A DNA stretch of 55,766 nt from assembly GCA_021737565.1 (NCBI GenBank), contig JAIPDS010000009.1, positions 1-55,766 of the forward strand. The letters run 5' to 3'. The stretch comes from Desulfobacteraceae bacterium. Lineage in GTDB: Bacteria; Desulfobacterota; Desulfobacteria; Desulfobacterales; Desulfosalsimonadaceae. The notes under the pieces are model-generated. The model ran no database searches. It was not told where the DNA came from and saw only the letters and a list, made by a program, of their open reading frames with translations. Below are positions 1 to 8,355 of the stretch, in pieces; position 1 is the stretch's first letter, and the number at the start of each line of letters is the position of its first letter. The position numbers and the translations under genes are program-made.

Positions 1-304
1 GGGCCGCCTGCAGTCCTCTGAATACAGAAGCCAGGTTTTCTCCGATGTCATTGTACCGGAACTCGGACCATGGCATGTGGATCGCGCCCGGGACCACCTG
101 GCCGTCAAAGTATTTATCATCCCGGACATCCACTATCACAAGGTCCTTGTTGTCCATGTTGTTCTTTAGCCATCCTGCGTCTGCGATAAATTGGCCGTTG
201 GGGTAATCAGCCTGCTGCTGGGCAGCGGAGCCAAGGGTCCACAAAACGCCCAAAAACAGGACAGCGGCGATGATGATATACCTGAGTGTAAAACGATTTT
301 TCAT
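1..304 (-). CDS. Rhodanese-like domain protein, exported (5' part only)
   Basis: The gene starts at the ATG complementary to 302-304 and runs off the left edge, so only about 101 N-terminal residues are visible. They begin with a basic stretch and a hydrophobic segment (residues 9-28, ending near LGSAAQ) that looks like a signal peptide or anchor. The start of a rhodanese fold follows, with the family element VIVDVRDDKYFDGQVVPGAI and then HMPW. The catalytic-loop cysteine lies outside the window, so activity cannot be judged. Rhodaneses carry persulfide sulfur; an exported form would act in the periplasm. It is transcribed away from the lipoprotein gene at 531. Confidence 0.8.
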   Translation of the reverse strand, partial: MKNRFTLRYIIIAAVLFLGVLWTLGSAAQQQADYPNGQFIADAGWLKNNMDNKDLVIVDVRDDKYFDGQVVPGAIHMPWSEFRYNDIGENLASVFRGLQAA

Positions 305-530
305 GGGAGCCTCCTGTGGTTGCAAAGTGTCTTTTTTAAAATATGTTTCCTGCTTTAAAAATTTCAAACAAAAAGAACAAAAAAACGGGGGTGCCTGTAT
401 TTTGGTGCCGACCTTTCACCTGAAGCTTTGTCCGTAGCGATATAAATGATTTTTTTTGCATAAGTAGATTAAAATATGGTAATCTCCTGCACAATTTGAA
501 GGGCGCCATAAGGGATGAGAGGAGATTAAT

Positions 531-2390
531 GTGCACATCAAAAAATGTATTATTACATGCATCATAGGCTTAACTTTATTTTCATCGGCCGCTTGTACAA
601 ATAACGGAATTGAAGGCAGGCTAGAACCTTATGGAGTCGATTTAAAAGAAGGAATTCAAGTTATTGCCGAAACCAGGACCAATATTAAAGAAGATCTTTC
701 AAAGGCAAAAAAAATAACGACATGTGATCAAAACGGCGTATTCACGTTTAAGAATTTAATCCCCGGCAAAGGTTATAGAATTAGGGTATCTGGCAGCAGA
801 TACATATCCGGCTCAATTTACGCGCCCGCGCCGGAAAAAGGCACTCACATTGCGAAAAATCCGTTAAAATACACGGCAATCCCTCCAGGCAAAGGCATTT
901 GGTTCTATGACCCCGGAAATTCAAAATTTGAAAATGTAGCCCAAAACAATGATGTCGTAAAAATCAGATCTCACAGTGGATTGGGTGGCAATGCCGGTTT
1001 GGGCAGAAGTAATCTGTCAGCTTTTTCAATAGCGCCGCGTGATACTAGAAATCCATTTACTGTCTCAAGTGAAGGATATATTTTCGTATTAGAAGAAAAA
1101 TTAAAAGATTTCGCGAAATTAGGAAAAATTACAAAGCCCGGTATTCCCGAGATCACGGATGGCTATTATTATAATATCCGTGATTTCCAAGGTAAAGAAT
1201 TAAAAGCGGTTTTTGACAAGCCAAATATCACGAATCAACTTTCGATAAAACATAAAGGCCGGAATCTATATGCATTTAGTCTAGACGGACTTAGCAGGGG
1301 TCTTTATGTCATTCCCACCAAAATTGAAAGACAAAATATGGGCCGGATTTTAGGTGGGGAACCGGCTCCCCGGGAAGGCTATGTATTATTTTTGACCGAG
1401 GGAGAAGAGTATAATGCTCATTTACTGCTAAAATCCAAAAAGTACAAGGACTCGATTCAAATATTTTCCAGGCTTCATAAAAACAATCCTGATGATACCT
1501 TTATATTAAAAGGGTTATTTTCTGCATGTTGCAATGCGGGAGATACCGAAAAAGCCATTGAAGCGGGTGTAGAATTAGATTCACTTGCATCAACAAGTGA
1601 TCTGAATTTAAAAATCGGGAAACTCTATCAAGAAAATGGAAATAAAGAAAAAGCCGTTCATTATCTGAAAAGGTCATTGGGATTGGATTTTTCTAATAAG
1701 TCCGCAAAGAACTCTTTGTCTGATTTGTTAAACAAACCAATAAAAGAGATAATTGAAAATGATAAGGAACTGAAAGTTGGGCAGTATTCGTCTTTTTTCA
1801 ATCAGGGAAACGGCGTTCCTGTTCCACTTAAACCCGGTAAGGTTTGTGCGCGTGTTCTTTTTCTTAAAAACAAATATTATAAACTTAAACCGGAAAACAG
1901 GTCGGAATTTATTGTTGTTGGGGCGGAGAGTGCTAAAGAATTTAAAATTCCGCCGGATTGGAAAGCCATTGGTGGTAAAGAGGATGATTCTATTGGTATT
2001 TTCAAAGGAGGTAATACCGAACAAGTCATTTTTCTGGGAGATATCAATCTTCTTAATATAGAGCTCAGTGATCAGGATTATCAGGAGTTTTTATGGGAAA
2101 AGATTGAGCAGCGGCATGGCCCCGGCGTGATGATAAAATTGCTGCCGGGGAAAATTTCCGCGCGCGTGAATTTTCATGCTGATGTTTATTATAAGCTGCT
2201 TCCAAGGGATCGGATAACTTTTTCCGTAATTAATGAAAAAACCAAAAAAGAGTTTGAGATCCCATCTGAATGGAAAAATATCGGCAACAAAGAGGACTCA
2301 ATTGCGCTGTTTAAAGGAGGGAAATTGCCGCAATACATTTATTTGGGAGGAGCGGATAAAACTGATGTCGAATTTTTAGCAACTGAATAA
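531..2390 (+). CDS. Lipoprotein with carboxypeptidase-regulatory-like domain, TPRs and duplicated C-terminal module
   Basis: The start is GTG at 531, chosen for the purine-rich GAGAGGAG site 7 bases upstream. Residues 1-22 form a lipoprotein signal ending in the lipobox SSAAC (Cys22). Residues about 27-90 resemble a carboxypeptidase-regulatory beta-sandwich (DQNGVFTFKNLIPGKGYRI). About 295-400 are TPR-like helices (YKDSIQIFSRLHKNNPDD; KEKAVHYLKRSLGLD). The last 190 residues contain two copies of an 80-residue module (about 430-513 and 535-615) sharing LxPGK..ARV, YYKL.P, KEF.IP..WK and FKGG. It is likely anchored in the periplasm or outer membrane. Function is unknown. The gene is much more AT-rich than its neighbours, which hints at horizontal acquisition. 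Confidence 0.8.
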   Translation: MHIKKCIITCIIGLTLFSSAACTNNGIEGRLEPYGVDLKEGIQVIAETRTNIKEDLSKAKKITTCDQNGVFTFKNLIPGKGYRIRVSGSRYISGSIYAPAPEKGTHIAKNPLKYTAIPPGKGIWFYDPGNSKFENVAQNNDVVKIRSHSGLGGNAGLGRSNLSAFSIAPRDTRNPFTVSSEGYIFVLEEKLKDFAKLGKITKPGIPEITDGYYYNIRDFQGKELKAVFDKPNITNQLSIKHKGRNLYAFSLDGLSRGLYVIPTKIERQNMGRILGGEPAPREGYVLFLTEGEEYNAHLLLKSKKYKDSIQIFSRLHKNNPDDTFILKGLFSACCNAGDTEKAIEAGVELDSLASTSDLNLKIGKLYQENGNKEKAVHYLKRSLGLDFSNKSAKNSLSDLLNKPIKEIIENDKELKVGQYSSFFNQGNGVPVPLKPGKVCARVLFLKNKYYKLKPENRSEFIVVGAESAKEFKIPPDWKAIGGKEDDSIGIFKGGNTEQVIFLGDINLLNIELSDQDYQEFLWEKIEQRHGPGVMIKLLPGKISARVNFHADVYYKLLPRDRITFSVINEKTKKEFEIPSEWKNIGNKEDSIALFKGGKLPQYIYLGGADKTDVEFLATE

Positions 2391-2436
2391 ATTTTCACAT
2401 GAAGCAGCATCGGCAATATCTGGGAGAAAGCCGCCA

Positions 2437-3438
2437 TTGACTAAGATAGCTTTACGGATTTTCATATCTATTCTTATATCAGCAGCAATTTACCTTTCGA
2501 TTGCCGCTTTTCTTGTAATCAGTGATCACCCGGGGCAGCCGTCTCAAGACAAGGAGCATCTTTCTTTCGATGAACTGGTTATTGACTACACAGGTCTTCC
2601 CCAATTAACAACCTTTGAGGCAAGAGACGGAAATCAACTGTCTTACAGGTATTATCCGGCTCAGGCGCGCAAAGTGCTCATTCTGCTGCACGGCTCGGGG
2701 TGGCATAGCAGGTATTTGTTTCCTTTGGCAAAGTTTATCAGCTCAAAGAACCTGGCCGGGGTATATACACCCGACCTGCGCGGGCATGGGCATAGTCCTG
2801 AAAGGCGCGGTGATATCGATTACATTGATCAACTGGTAGACGACCTGGCTGATTTTATCGCACTGGTCAAAAAGCAGAACCCCGACTCCCTGCTCATCAT
2901 AGGCGGCCACTCATCAGGAGGAGGCCTATCCCTGCGTTTTGCAGAAAGCAATTATGGAGAGCAGGCAGATGCTTATATGCTGCTTTCCCCCTGGCTCAGC
3001 TATGATGCTCCGACAATTCGTCCGAACGGGGGAAGCTGGGCTACCCCGTATACGCGTCGTATAATCGGGCTGACCATGCTAAACAATATCGGAATAAAAT
3101 GGTTTAATTACCTGACCGTCATAAACTTCGATATGCCGAAAGAAGTGCGCGACGGGACAGAGACCCTGTCTTATTCCTATCGCCTTAACACGGGTTACTC
3201 GCCTAATGATTACAAGGAGGCTCTTGGCGCTATCAACCAGCCTTTGCTTGTTGTGGCCGGCACACACGATCAGCTCTTTTTTGCCGATAAATTCAAACCG
3301 GTTATATCTCAATTTGCAGAGGCTGAAGTCAGGCTGGTAAAGGGGTTAACCCACATGGGAGTGGTTGTGAATCCCGGGGTTCAGCCGGTTGTAAGGCAAT
3401 GGCTGGAAGGTATTGAAAATAATGAGAAGAAAAGATAA
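2437..3438 (+). CDS. Alpha/beta hydrolase, membrane-anchored (serine hydrolase, S33/lysophospholipase type)
   Basis: The start is TTG at 2437, with GGAG at about 2422-2425. Residues 5-27 form one hydrophobic anchor. The hydrolase core follows: oxyanion region ILLHGSGWHSRY, strand PDLRGHGHS, nucleophile elbow GGHSSGGG (Ser is the likely nucleophile), acid in AGTHDQLFF, and His in GLTHMG. The full triad is present, so it is probably an active ester, lipid or peptide hydrolase; the substrate is unknown. At 333 residues it is normal length for the monoglyceride-lipase-like group with an added anchor. Its 3' end overlaps the next gene by 17 bases, suggesting translational coupling. Confidence 0.85.
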   Translation: MTKIALRIFISILISAAIYLSIAAFLVISDHPGQPSQDKEHLSFDELVIDYTGLPQLTTFEARDGNQLSYRYYPAQARKVLILLHGSGWHSRYLFPLAKFISSKNLAGVYTPDLRGHGHSPERRGDIDYIDQLVDDLADFIALVKKQNPDSLLIIGGHSSGGGLSLRFAESNYGEQADAYMLLSPWLSYDAPTIRPNGGSWATPYTRRIIGLTMLNNIGIKWFNYLTVINFDMPKEVRDGTETLSYSYRLNTGYSPNDYKEALGAINQPLLVVAGTHDQLFFADKFKPVISQFAEAEVRLVKGLTHMGVVVNPGVQPVVRQWLEGIENNEKKR

Positions 3439-3889
3439 ATCGATTGGGAGTGAAGAGGCGATCAGATTGCTTGCTGACTGTGAGTATGGGATCTTATCTA
3501 CGGCCGACAGTGAGGGGCAGCCATATGGTGTGCCTTTAAATTATGTATACAAAGATAACCATATTTATTTTCATAGTGCATTGACCGGTCGTAAGATTGA
3601 AAATATAAAGAACAATCCCAGGGTATCATTTTGTGTTACAGGCGACACAAGGGTAATACCGTCTCTTTTTACAACAGAATTTGTGAGCGCGGTGGCATTC
3701 GGTGTTGCCTCGGAAGCCCGGGGACTTGAGAGGTATAATGCCCTTTTATGGCTTTTGCAAAAATATTCGCCGGAATATATAGAGGAAGGAAAAGCCTACA
3801 TTGAGAAACATGATCGAGTTACAAAAGTTATAAAGATCAGCATTACGAGCATTAGCGGGAAAAAATCACCTGCAGAATCAAAACAATGA
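3422..3889 (+). CDS. Pyridoxamine 5'-phosphate oxidase-like FMN-binding protein (NimA type)
   Basis: The split-barrel flavin-binding family is recognised from MRRKDKSI at the start, then CEYGILSTADSEGQPYGVPL, YFHSALTGRKIENI and PRVSFCVTGD, which is the layout of NimA-like nitroreductase or pyridoxamine-oxidase proteins. I prefer ATG 3422 to an in-frame TTG at 3413, because homologues begin MRRKD and GGAAGG at 3405-3410 is well spaced for it. It is 155 residues, typical for the family. The substrate is not predictable. It overlaps the hydrolase gene upstream. Confidence 0.85.
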   Translation: MRRKDKSIGSEEAIRLLADCEYGILSTADSEGQPYGVPLNYVYKDNHIYFHSALTGRKIENIKNNPRVSFCVTGDTRVIPSLFTTEFVSAVAFGVASEARGLERYNALLWLLQKYSPEYIEEGKAYIEKHDRVTKVIKISITSISGKKSPAESKQ

Positions 3890-3966
3890 ATCCGGACAAA
3901 TTAGAAAGCTTAAAGCAAAATAAGCGGGTGACCGGCCGTCCTCAGGACCTTGCCGATGCAGATTAA
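3886..3966 (+). pseudogene. Remnant of a nucleotidyltransferase C-terminus
   Basis: A 26-codon frame overlaps the stop of the previous gene (ATGA). It reads LESLKQNKRVTGRPQDLADAD before TAA. The K..TGRPQDLAD signature closes many nucleotidyltransferase-fold (AbiEii/MNT-like) proteins, but no catalytic part precedes it. I read it as a leftover tail of a deleted gene; a genuine 26-residue peptide is less likely. Confidence 0.45.
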
Positions 3967-3995
3967 CTTAGAATAACAAAGAAAGGAGATGAGTC

Positions 3996-4349
3996 ATGAA
4001 CGAAGAGGCAATTCTAACAAGAGTCGCCGAGCCCCTCTATCGTGCAAAAGGCTGGATTAAGTTTGCAGGGATATTGGTAATTATCCAGGGAGCATTGGCA
4101 GTCCTTACCATATGGGGCATCATCATTTGCTGGATTCCCATCTGGATGGGTATACTTTTGTGCTCGGCTTCAAACCACATTAGTACAGCCTACGAAACCA
4201 ACGACGACACCGAGTTCCGGACGTCCATGACCAAGCTGGCGACATACTTTCGCATTTTCGGGATATTTGCACTTGTGATGATTGTCATTTCAGTGATAGG
4301 CATCCTGACAGCGGTATTAATCCCACTTATGATTGGAGCACAGTACTGA
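3996..4349 (+). CDS. Small membrane protein, DUF5362-like
   Basis: It has a strong ribosome site (AAAGGAGATGA) just before ATG 3996. The 117 residues hold three hydrophobic segments: about 21-38 and 39-57, separated by a short turn, and 86-113 ending VLIPLMIGAQY. A soluble loop with SASNHISTAYETNDDTEF lies between the second and third. The Y..NDDTEF... loop and overall plan resemble DUF5362 proteins, which have no known function. It stands alone between the FMN-binding gene and the DUF1566 gene. Confidence 0.65.
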   Translation: MNEEAILTRVAEPLYRAKGWIKFAGILVIIQGALAVLTIWGIIICWIPIWMGILLCSASNHISTAYETNDDTEFRTSMTKLATYFRIFGIFALVMIVISVIGILTAVLIPLMIGAQY

Positions 4350-4397
4350 TCGTTTTAACCAGGGTTTGAAGATCGGCTGGATCCGGGGGCGCCGAAA

Positions 4398-5297
4398 ATG
4401 CCGGCTCGTTTTGAATATGACAGCCTGGTGGTATCGGATTTGAGAACCGGCCTTATGTGGAGCCGTGATGCGGCGCCTGCGGAATTTCCCCTTGCGTGGG
4501 GGGAGGCATTTGATTTTGCGGCCTCCCTTAATGCCCGCAAATTTGCAGGCTATGCAGACTGGAGGCTGCCCAATCGACGGGAACTGTTTTCCCTTGTCAG
4601 CCACAGCAGGATCAATCCGGCCCTGCCGGCAGATCACCCTTTTGAAAACGTGTTTCCCGGATATTACTGGAGTGCCAGCACATGCGCCAGGCTGCCGGAT
4701 CAGGCCTGGTATGTCCATATGGGCGGGGCCAGGGTATACCGGGGGATGAAGTATGCGTCATACATGGTCTGGCCTGTTCGCACCCATGCCATAAAGCAGG
4801 GGACGGTTTTTCAGACCGGTCAGAAACATTGTTTTGACCAGGCCGGACGACCCGAGCAATGCGGCGGCACCATCCAGGGGGCATCCGTGCATGCCGGAAA
4901 ACCCTGGCCCAGCCCGCGTTTTGAAGCGCACACAGATACGGTAACAGATCACATGACAGGCCTTGCCTGGATGAGAAAGACGGATGCAGCGGGTCGGCCG
5001 GTTTCCTGGCAGGAAGGCTGTGATTTCATCGACTCCATGAACCGAAACACCGCCTGCGGTTTTACCGACTGGAGACTGCCCGGTATCCGGGAACTGGAAA
5101 GTCTGGTGGATCTGGGTGCGCACAGTCCCGCCCTGCCGGGTGGAAACCTGTTTGAGGATATACGGGATTTTTATTGGTCATCCACCACAAGCCGCTACGA
5201 AACCCGATATGCATGGGCGCTGTATCTTAAGGACGGCTCGGTGGGGGTGGGGTTTAAGCCGCTTTCGGAATTTTTTATCTGGCCGGTGCGCGGATAA
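4398..5297 (+). CDS. Double DUF1566 (Lcl-type) domain protein
   Basis: Two copies of a DUF1566 module are visible. Copy one (about residues 10-130) has TGLMWSRD, GYADWRLPNRREL, YYWSAS and WPVR. Copy two (about 178-299) has TGLAWMRK, GFTDWRLPGIREL, FYWSST and WPVRG. These conserved Trp/Arg signatures define the family, also found in Legionella collagen-like adhesins; the role is unknown and the fold is related to C-type-lectin-like surface modules. No signal peptide is seen. ATG 4398 is the only normal start after an in-frame stop at 4356, and the ribosome site is weak. It converges on trpF with a 19-base gap. Confidence 0.8.
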   Translation: MPARFEYDSLVVSDLRTGLMWSRDAAPAEFPLAWGEAFDFAASLNARKFAGYADWRLPNRRELFSLVSHSRINPALPADHPFENVFPGYYWSASTCARLPDQAWYVHMGGARVYRGMKYASYMVWPVRTHAIKQGTVFQTGQKHCFDQAGRPEQCGGTIQGASVHAGKPWPSPRFEAHTDTVTDHMTGLAWMRKTDAAGRPVSWQEGCDFIDSMNRNTACGFTDWRLPGIRELESLVDLGAHSPALPGGNLFEDIRDFYWSSTTSRYETRYAWALYLKDGSVGVGFKPLSEFFIWPVRG

Positions 5298-5316
5298 GGC
5301 AGCGCAAAAGATTTTT

Positions 5317-5988
5317 TTATTTTAAGGCGCAAAAAAAAGTTTTGAGCTTTTCAGGGTCTTTTTTCCCCGGGGGCTGTTCTACGCCTGAAATTACGTCCAC
5401 CCCGTAAGGCTTGACTTCGGCCACGGCCCGGCCGACGTTTTCCGCGCTAAGGCCGCCTGCCAGAATTACGGGCAGTGCGGCCCTGTTCCTTATTTTCTGG
5501 GCAATGCGCCAGTCAATGCTTTTTCCCGTGCCCGCCGGTTTTGTCCTGCTCACGGAATCGAGCACAAGCGCATCCACCCCCGTGGCCTCAATCTGCTTTG
5601 CCGCATCAACGGGATCATCAAACCGGGACTCGCACTCTCCGGTTTCAGCAAAAAAGCGCAGCGGCTTTATTACCTGGGAGCCCAGTTTATGAATTGAAGA
5701 GGCGAGTGCGGCGGTTTCGGAAACCGGCTCGTTTCCGTGAAGCTGTACCACATGAGGTCTGAGATAACCGGTTAACTCCATAACCATGCCGGCGTCGTCT
5801 CCGACAACTATGACCCTGGATACAAACGGCGGGACCTTTTTCATCAGTTGTTTCGCGGTTTTTCTGTCGAGATTCCAGGGTACATCCATGGGATATTCAA
5901 CAACAAAGCCCAGGGCCCACGCGCCAGCGGAAACGCTTAAGTCAATATCGGCCTCGTTTGTAATGCCGCATATTTTAACCCGGGTCAT
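5317..5988 (-). CDS. trpF: Phosphoribosylanthranilate isomerase
   Basis: It catalyses the Amadori rearrangement of phosphoribosylanthranilate to CdRP, the third step of tryptophan synthesis from chorismate. The (beta/alpha)8 barrel is seen from RVKICGIT at the start (Cys is the family general base), VQLHGNE, DALVLDS with GTGKSIDW, PVILAGGLSAENV and GVDVISGVE. The ATG at 5988 overlaps the trpC stop as ATGA, so translation is coupled; an in-frame ATG at 5997 is less likely. It is 223 residues, slightly above the usual 200-210, and is the last gene of the trpDCF unit. Confidence 0.95.
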   Translation of the reverse strand: MTRVKICGITNEADIDLSVSAGAWALGFVVEYPMDVPWNLDRKTAKQLMKKVPPFVSRVIVVGDDAGMVMELTGYLRPHVVQLHGNEPVSETAALASSIHKLGSQVIKPLRFFAETGECESRFDDPVDAAKQIEATGVDALVLDSVSRTKPAGTGKSIDWRIAQKIRNRAALPVILAGGLSAENVGRAVAEVKPYGVDVISGVEQPPGKKDPEKLKTFFCALK

Positions 5989-6719
5989 GCCGGCCACCCC
6001 ACGGAAACAAGCTCATGAATAAAATCGGTGGTATTTTCAGCCTGCAGTACAGCGGTGCCCACCAGCACGGCATCAGCACCGGCACGGCCGGCCCGCTTTA
6101 CATCCATGGCGGATTCAATGGAGCTTTCACTTACAACAGGACGCGATTTTCCGCACAGGCGGACAAGGGATTCGGTCCTGCCCACGTTGTTGTCATCCAC
6201 CTCAAAAACAGTGATGTCCCTGTTGTTGATTCCCAACAGGTCAAAGCCGAGAGATTGTACCCTTTTTATTTCATCGGAAGTGTGGGTTTCCACAAGGGTC
6301 TGCAGGCCGCATTCGCGGGCCTTTTGAATCAGGCGTGCAAGGCTTTCCCCCCGAAGCAGGGCCGTAATAAGCAGAAGGGCCGAGGCGCCGCAGGCCGCGG
6401 ACTCGGTGACCTGGTCCTCGGTGGTTATAAAATCCTTGTGAAGCACGGGCACGCCCACAACTCCGGAGACCGTTTTTAAAAGATCCATGGAGCCGCCGAA
6501 GTGCAAGGGTTCTGTAACCACGCTGATGCCTGCTATCGGGCAGCCGGACATCTTTGCGGCAAGTTCCGCGGGGTCCCTTCCGCAAAGCAGGTCCCCGTGT
6601 TTTTGGGAGCGGATCTTTATCTCCGAAATAACCGGAAACCGGCCTTGCCGCTGTTTTTTGCGAATTGACTCCGAGAGCGAATAAACGGGCTTTTGCGCGG
6701 AAAAATCCTTGCTTCCCAT
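5985..6719 (-). CDS. trpC: Indole-3-glycerol phosphate synthase
   Basis: It converts CdRP to indole-3-glycerol phosphate. The barrel motifs are ISEIKIRSQKHGDL (the catalytic Lys region, usually IAEIKRASPSKG), VPVLHKDFI, LQTLVETH, LLGINNRDI, RPVVSESSI and GADAVLVGTAV. The 244 residues match the family. KIRSQKHGDL departs from the common KRASPSKG form, but the catalytic Lys-Glu-Lys positions appear to be present. It lies 14 bases after trpD and overlaps trpF by 4 bases. No trpE, trpG, trpB or trpA is in the window. Confidence 0.93.
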   Translation of the reverse strand: MGSKDFSAQKPVYSLSESIRKKQRQGRFPVISEIKIRSQKHGDLLCGRDPAELAAKMSGCPIAGISVVTEPLHFGGSMDLLKTVSGVVGVPVLHKDFITTEDQVTESAACGASALLLITALLRGESLARLIQKARECGLQTLVETHTSDEIKRVQSLGFDLLGINNRDITVFEVDDNNVGRTESLVRLCGKSRPVVSESSIESAMDVKRAGRAGADAVLVGTAVLQAENTTDFIHELVSVGWPA

Positions 6720-6733
6720 CCTTGCTTATCCTG

Positions 6734-8080
6734 TCAGATTGAATTGGATTTTTCCACCAACTGCTCAAGCTTTTTCTGTGCCGCGCCCGAGTCGATCAGC
6801 GAGGCGGACAGGTCCATGGCGTCTTTGATGTCCGGGGCTTTTCCGCTTACATAAAGGCTTGCCGCGTTGTTTAGGACAAGAAAGTCTCTTTTTGGTCCGC
6901 CTTTTTTTCCCGCAAATATATCCCGGATCACACGGGCGTTAAAATCCGGCGAACCGCCGGCAATATCGCTTATCTCGCATCTGCGCAGCCCGAAATCATC
7001 AGGGGAGACCTCAAAGTAGCGGATGTTTTTTCCACGGATTTCCGCCATTGATGTCTTTCCCAGAAGCGAAATCTCATCAAGACCGTCAAGGCCGTGGGCC
7101 ACTATAACGTGATTAAAATCCATCTCCGCCATTACGCTTGCCATCATATGCACCAGTTCAGGTTTGTATACTCCCGCCATGTGGTTCCTGGCCCCAAGGG
7201 GATTTATCAGCGGGCCGATTACGGTGAAAAAAATCGTTTTAACGCCGAGCTGGTTTTCCGGGCCGAAAACCTTTAGCATTACAGGATGAAAACTCGGGGC
7301 ATAAAGAAAGCTGATTCCTGTTTCCTCGATAAGACGGGCTGATTTTTCAGGGGTTAGATCTATATTTACCCCCAGGGCCTCAAGAACGTCGGCGCTGCCA
7401 GAGGACGATGAAATGGAGCGGCTTCCGTGCTTGGCCACGGGAACGCCGGCCGCCGCCGTGAGAATTGCATTGGCAGTGCTTACGTTAAAGGTGCTCAAAC
7501 CGCCGCCGGTACCGCATGTATCGGTAAGATCAGAGTCGATTGAAACCTTGATGGGCACGCAGTTATTGCGCATGGCCTGGGCTATATAAGCCACTTCCTT
7601 GATGCTGGGCCCCTTGCTGAGAAGGCCCACCAGGAACCCGGATATCTGCACGTCTGAAAGCTGGCCGGCGCCTATGGCGTCTATTACGCTGTTTATCTCG
7701 TTTTGCTCCAGGTCAAAGTTTTCCGTGAGCCTGGAAAGAATCGGCTTGATGGTCTTTTTGCCTTGTTCCTGAATCTCTGCAGCCTCAGGGGCCGCAGGCT
7801 GCAGCATGGAAACCTCGGGGGCGTCGGTTGACAGTTCGTGGAACTTGTAGGTTTTAAAGGCCATCATGGTCCGGGTGTGAAGCACGCCCTCCAGGTTCTG
7901 CATTTTTTCGGTCACAATATCGGACAGGCTTTCATACTGCCGCACCTGGAGCTTGGCCATCAGGTCATACTCCCCCGTAATTGAAAGCACTTCGACTACT
8001 TCCTGTATGGCCCCGAGCTGGTTGGCAAGTTTTGGTATCTTCCCCTTTTCCACTTTAAACAAAACAAGGGCTGTAATCAC
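6734..8080 (-). CDS. trpD: Anthranilate phosphoribosyltransferase fused to an N-terminal Lrp/AsnC ligand-binding (RAM) domain
   Basis: GTG 8080 is the start, fixed by an ideal AGGAGG 7 bases upstream; the open frame continues to 8167 but has no ribosome site there. Residues 1-75 are a stand-alone RAM/Lrp effector domain (ITALVLFKVEKGKIPKLA, VLSITGEYDLMAKLQV, LEGVLHTRTMMAFKTYKF) without the usual helix-turn-helix. A Pro/Ala/Glu-rich linker (about 80-105) leads to a full TrpD: DTCGTGG, KHGSRSISSSSGSADVLEALG, IGPLINPLG and GLDEIS. TrpD joins PRPP to anthranilate. RAM domains bind amino acids in Lrp regulators, so allosteric sensing of tryptophan or another amino acid is inferred. Length is 448, against about 340 for plain TrpD. 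Confidence 0.92.
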   Translation of the reverse strand: MITALVLFKVEKGKIPKLANQLGAIQEVVEVLSITGEYDLMAKLQVRQYESLSDIVTEKMQNLEGVLHTRTMMAFKTYKFHELSTDAPEVSMLQPAAPEAAEIQEQGKKTIKPILSRLTENFDLEQNEINSVIDAIGAGQLSDVQISGFLVGLLSKGPSIKEVAYIAQAMRNNCVPIKVSIDSDLTDTCGTGGGLSTFNVSTANAILTAAAGVPVAKHGSRSISSSSGSADVLEALGVNIDLTPEKSARLIEETGISFLYAPSFHPVMLKVFGPENQLGVKTIFFTVIGPLINPLGARNHMAGVYKPELVHMMASVMAEMDFNHVIVAHGLDGLDEISLLGKTSMAEIRGKNIRYFEVSPDDFGLRRCEISDIAGGSPDFNARVIRDIFAGKKGGPKRDFLVLNNAASLYVSGKAPDIKDAMDLSASLIDSGAAQKKLEQLVEKSNSI

Positions 8081-8139
8081 GAGAGCACCTCCTGGATTTT
8101 TATGGCGTTGACTTTTTACGAGACTGCCGGCTTTTGCAC

Positions 8140-8167
8140 AAAATAAACCCCTGTCATTCAATAACAA
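8140..8167 (-). promoter_or_regulatory. Candidate promoter for trpDCF
   Basis: On the minus strand a TTGTTA hexamer (8162-8167) is followed after 16 bases by TATTTT (8140-8145), each matching four of six consensus positions. It sits about 60 bases before the trpD start, in the only gap upstream of the operon. The leader between it and the gene contains a 19-base sequence (8108-8126) that recurs at 52334-52352. Confidence 0.35.
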
Positions 8168-8281
8168 AAACCCTGACCCTGTAAAACTGTTTTTTTACGA
8201 GTCCATCAGTAGTTGCCTGAGGAAAAGGAGGTGGTTATAGATAAGTATTTGAAAGTAAAATGATCTTTAATATATTTATTA

Positions 8282-8314
8282 TTGACAATCACCCATGAAT
8301 AGGGTGTATATAAT
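8282..8314 (+). promoter_or_regulatory. Candidate promoter for the TM2 gene
   Basis: A perfect TTGACA lies at 8282-8287 and a perfect TATAAT at 8309-8314, but they are 21 bases apart (19 if TATATA at 8307 is used). Such spacing is too long for a strong sigma-70 promoter, so this is tentative. It would read into 8356-8834. Confidence 0.3.
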
Positions 8315-8355
8315 AGCAACTATTCTGTTTATTTGTAAAATCAGGTACGCATGCA

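Noticed and set aside
336-536. Minus-strand frame of 66 codons in the gap before the lipoprotein gene
   Set aside because: No ribosome site, no family resemblance, AT-rich low-complexity translation; probably chance.
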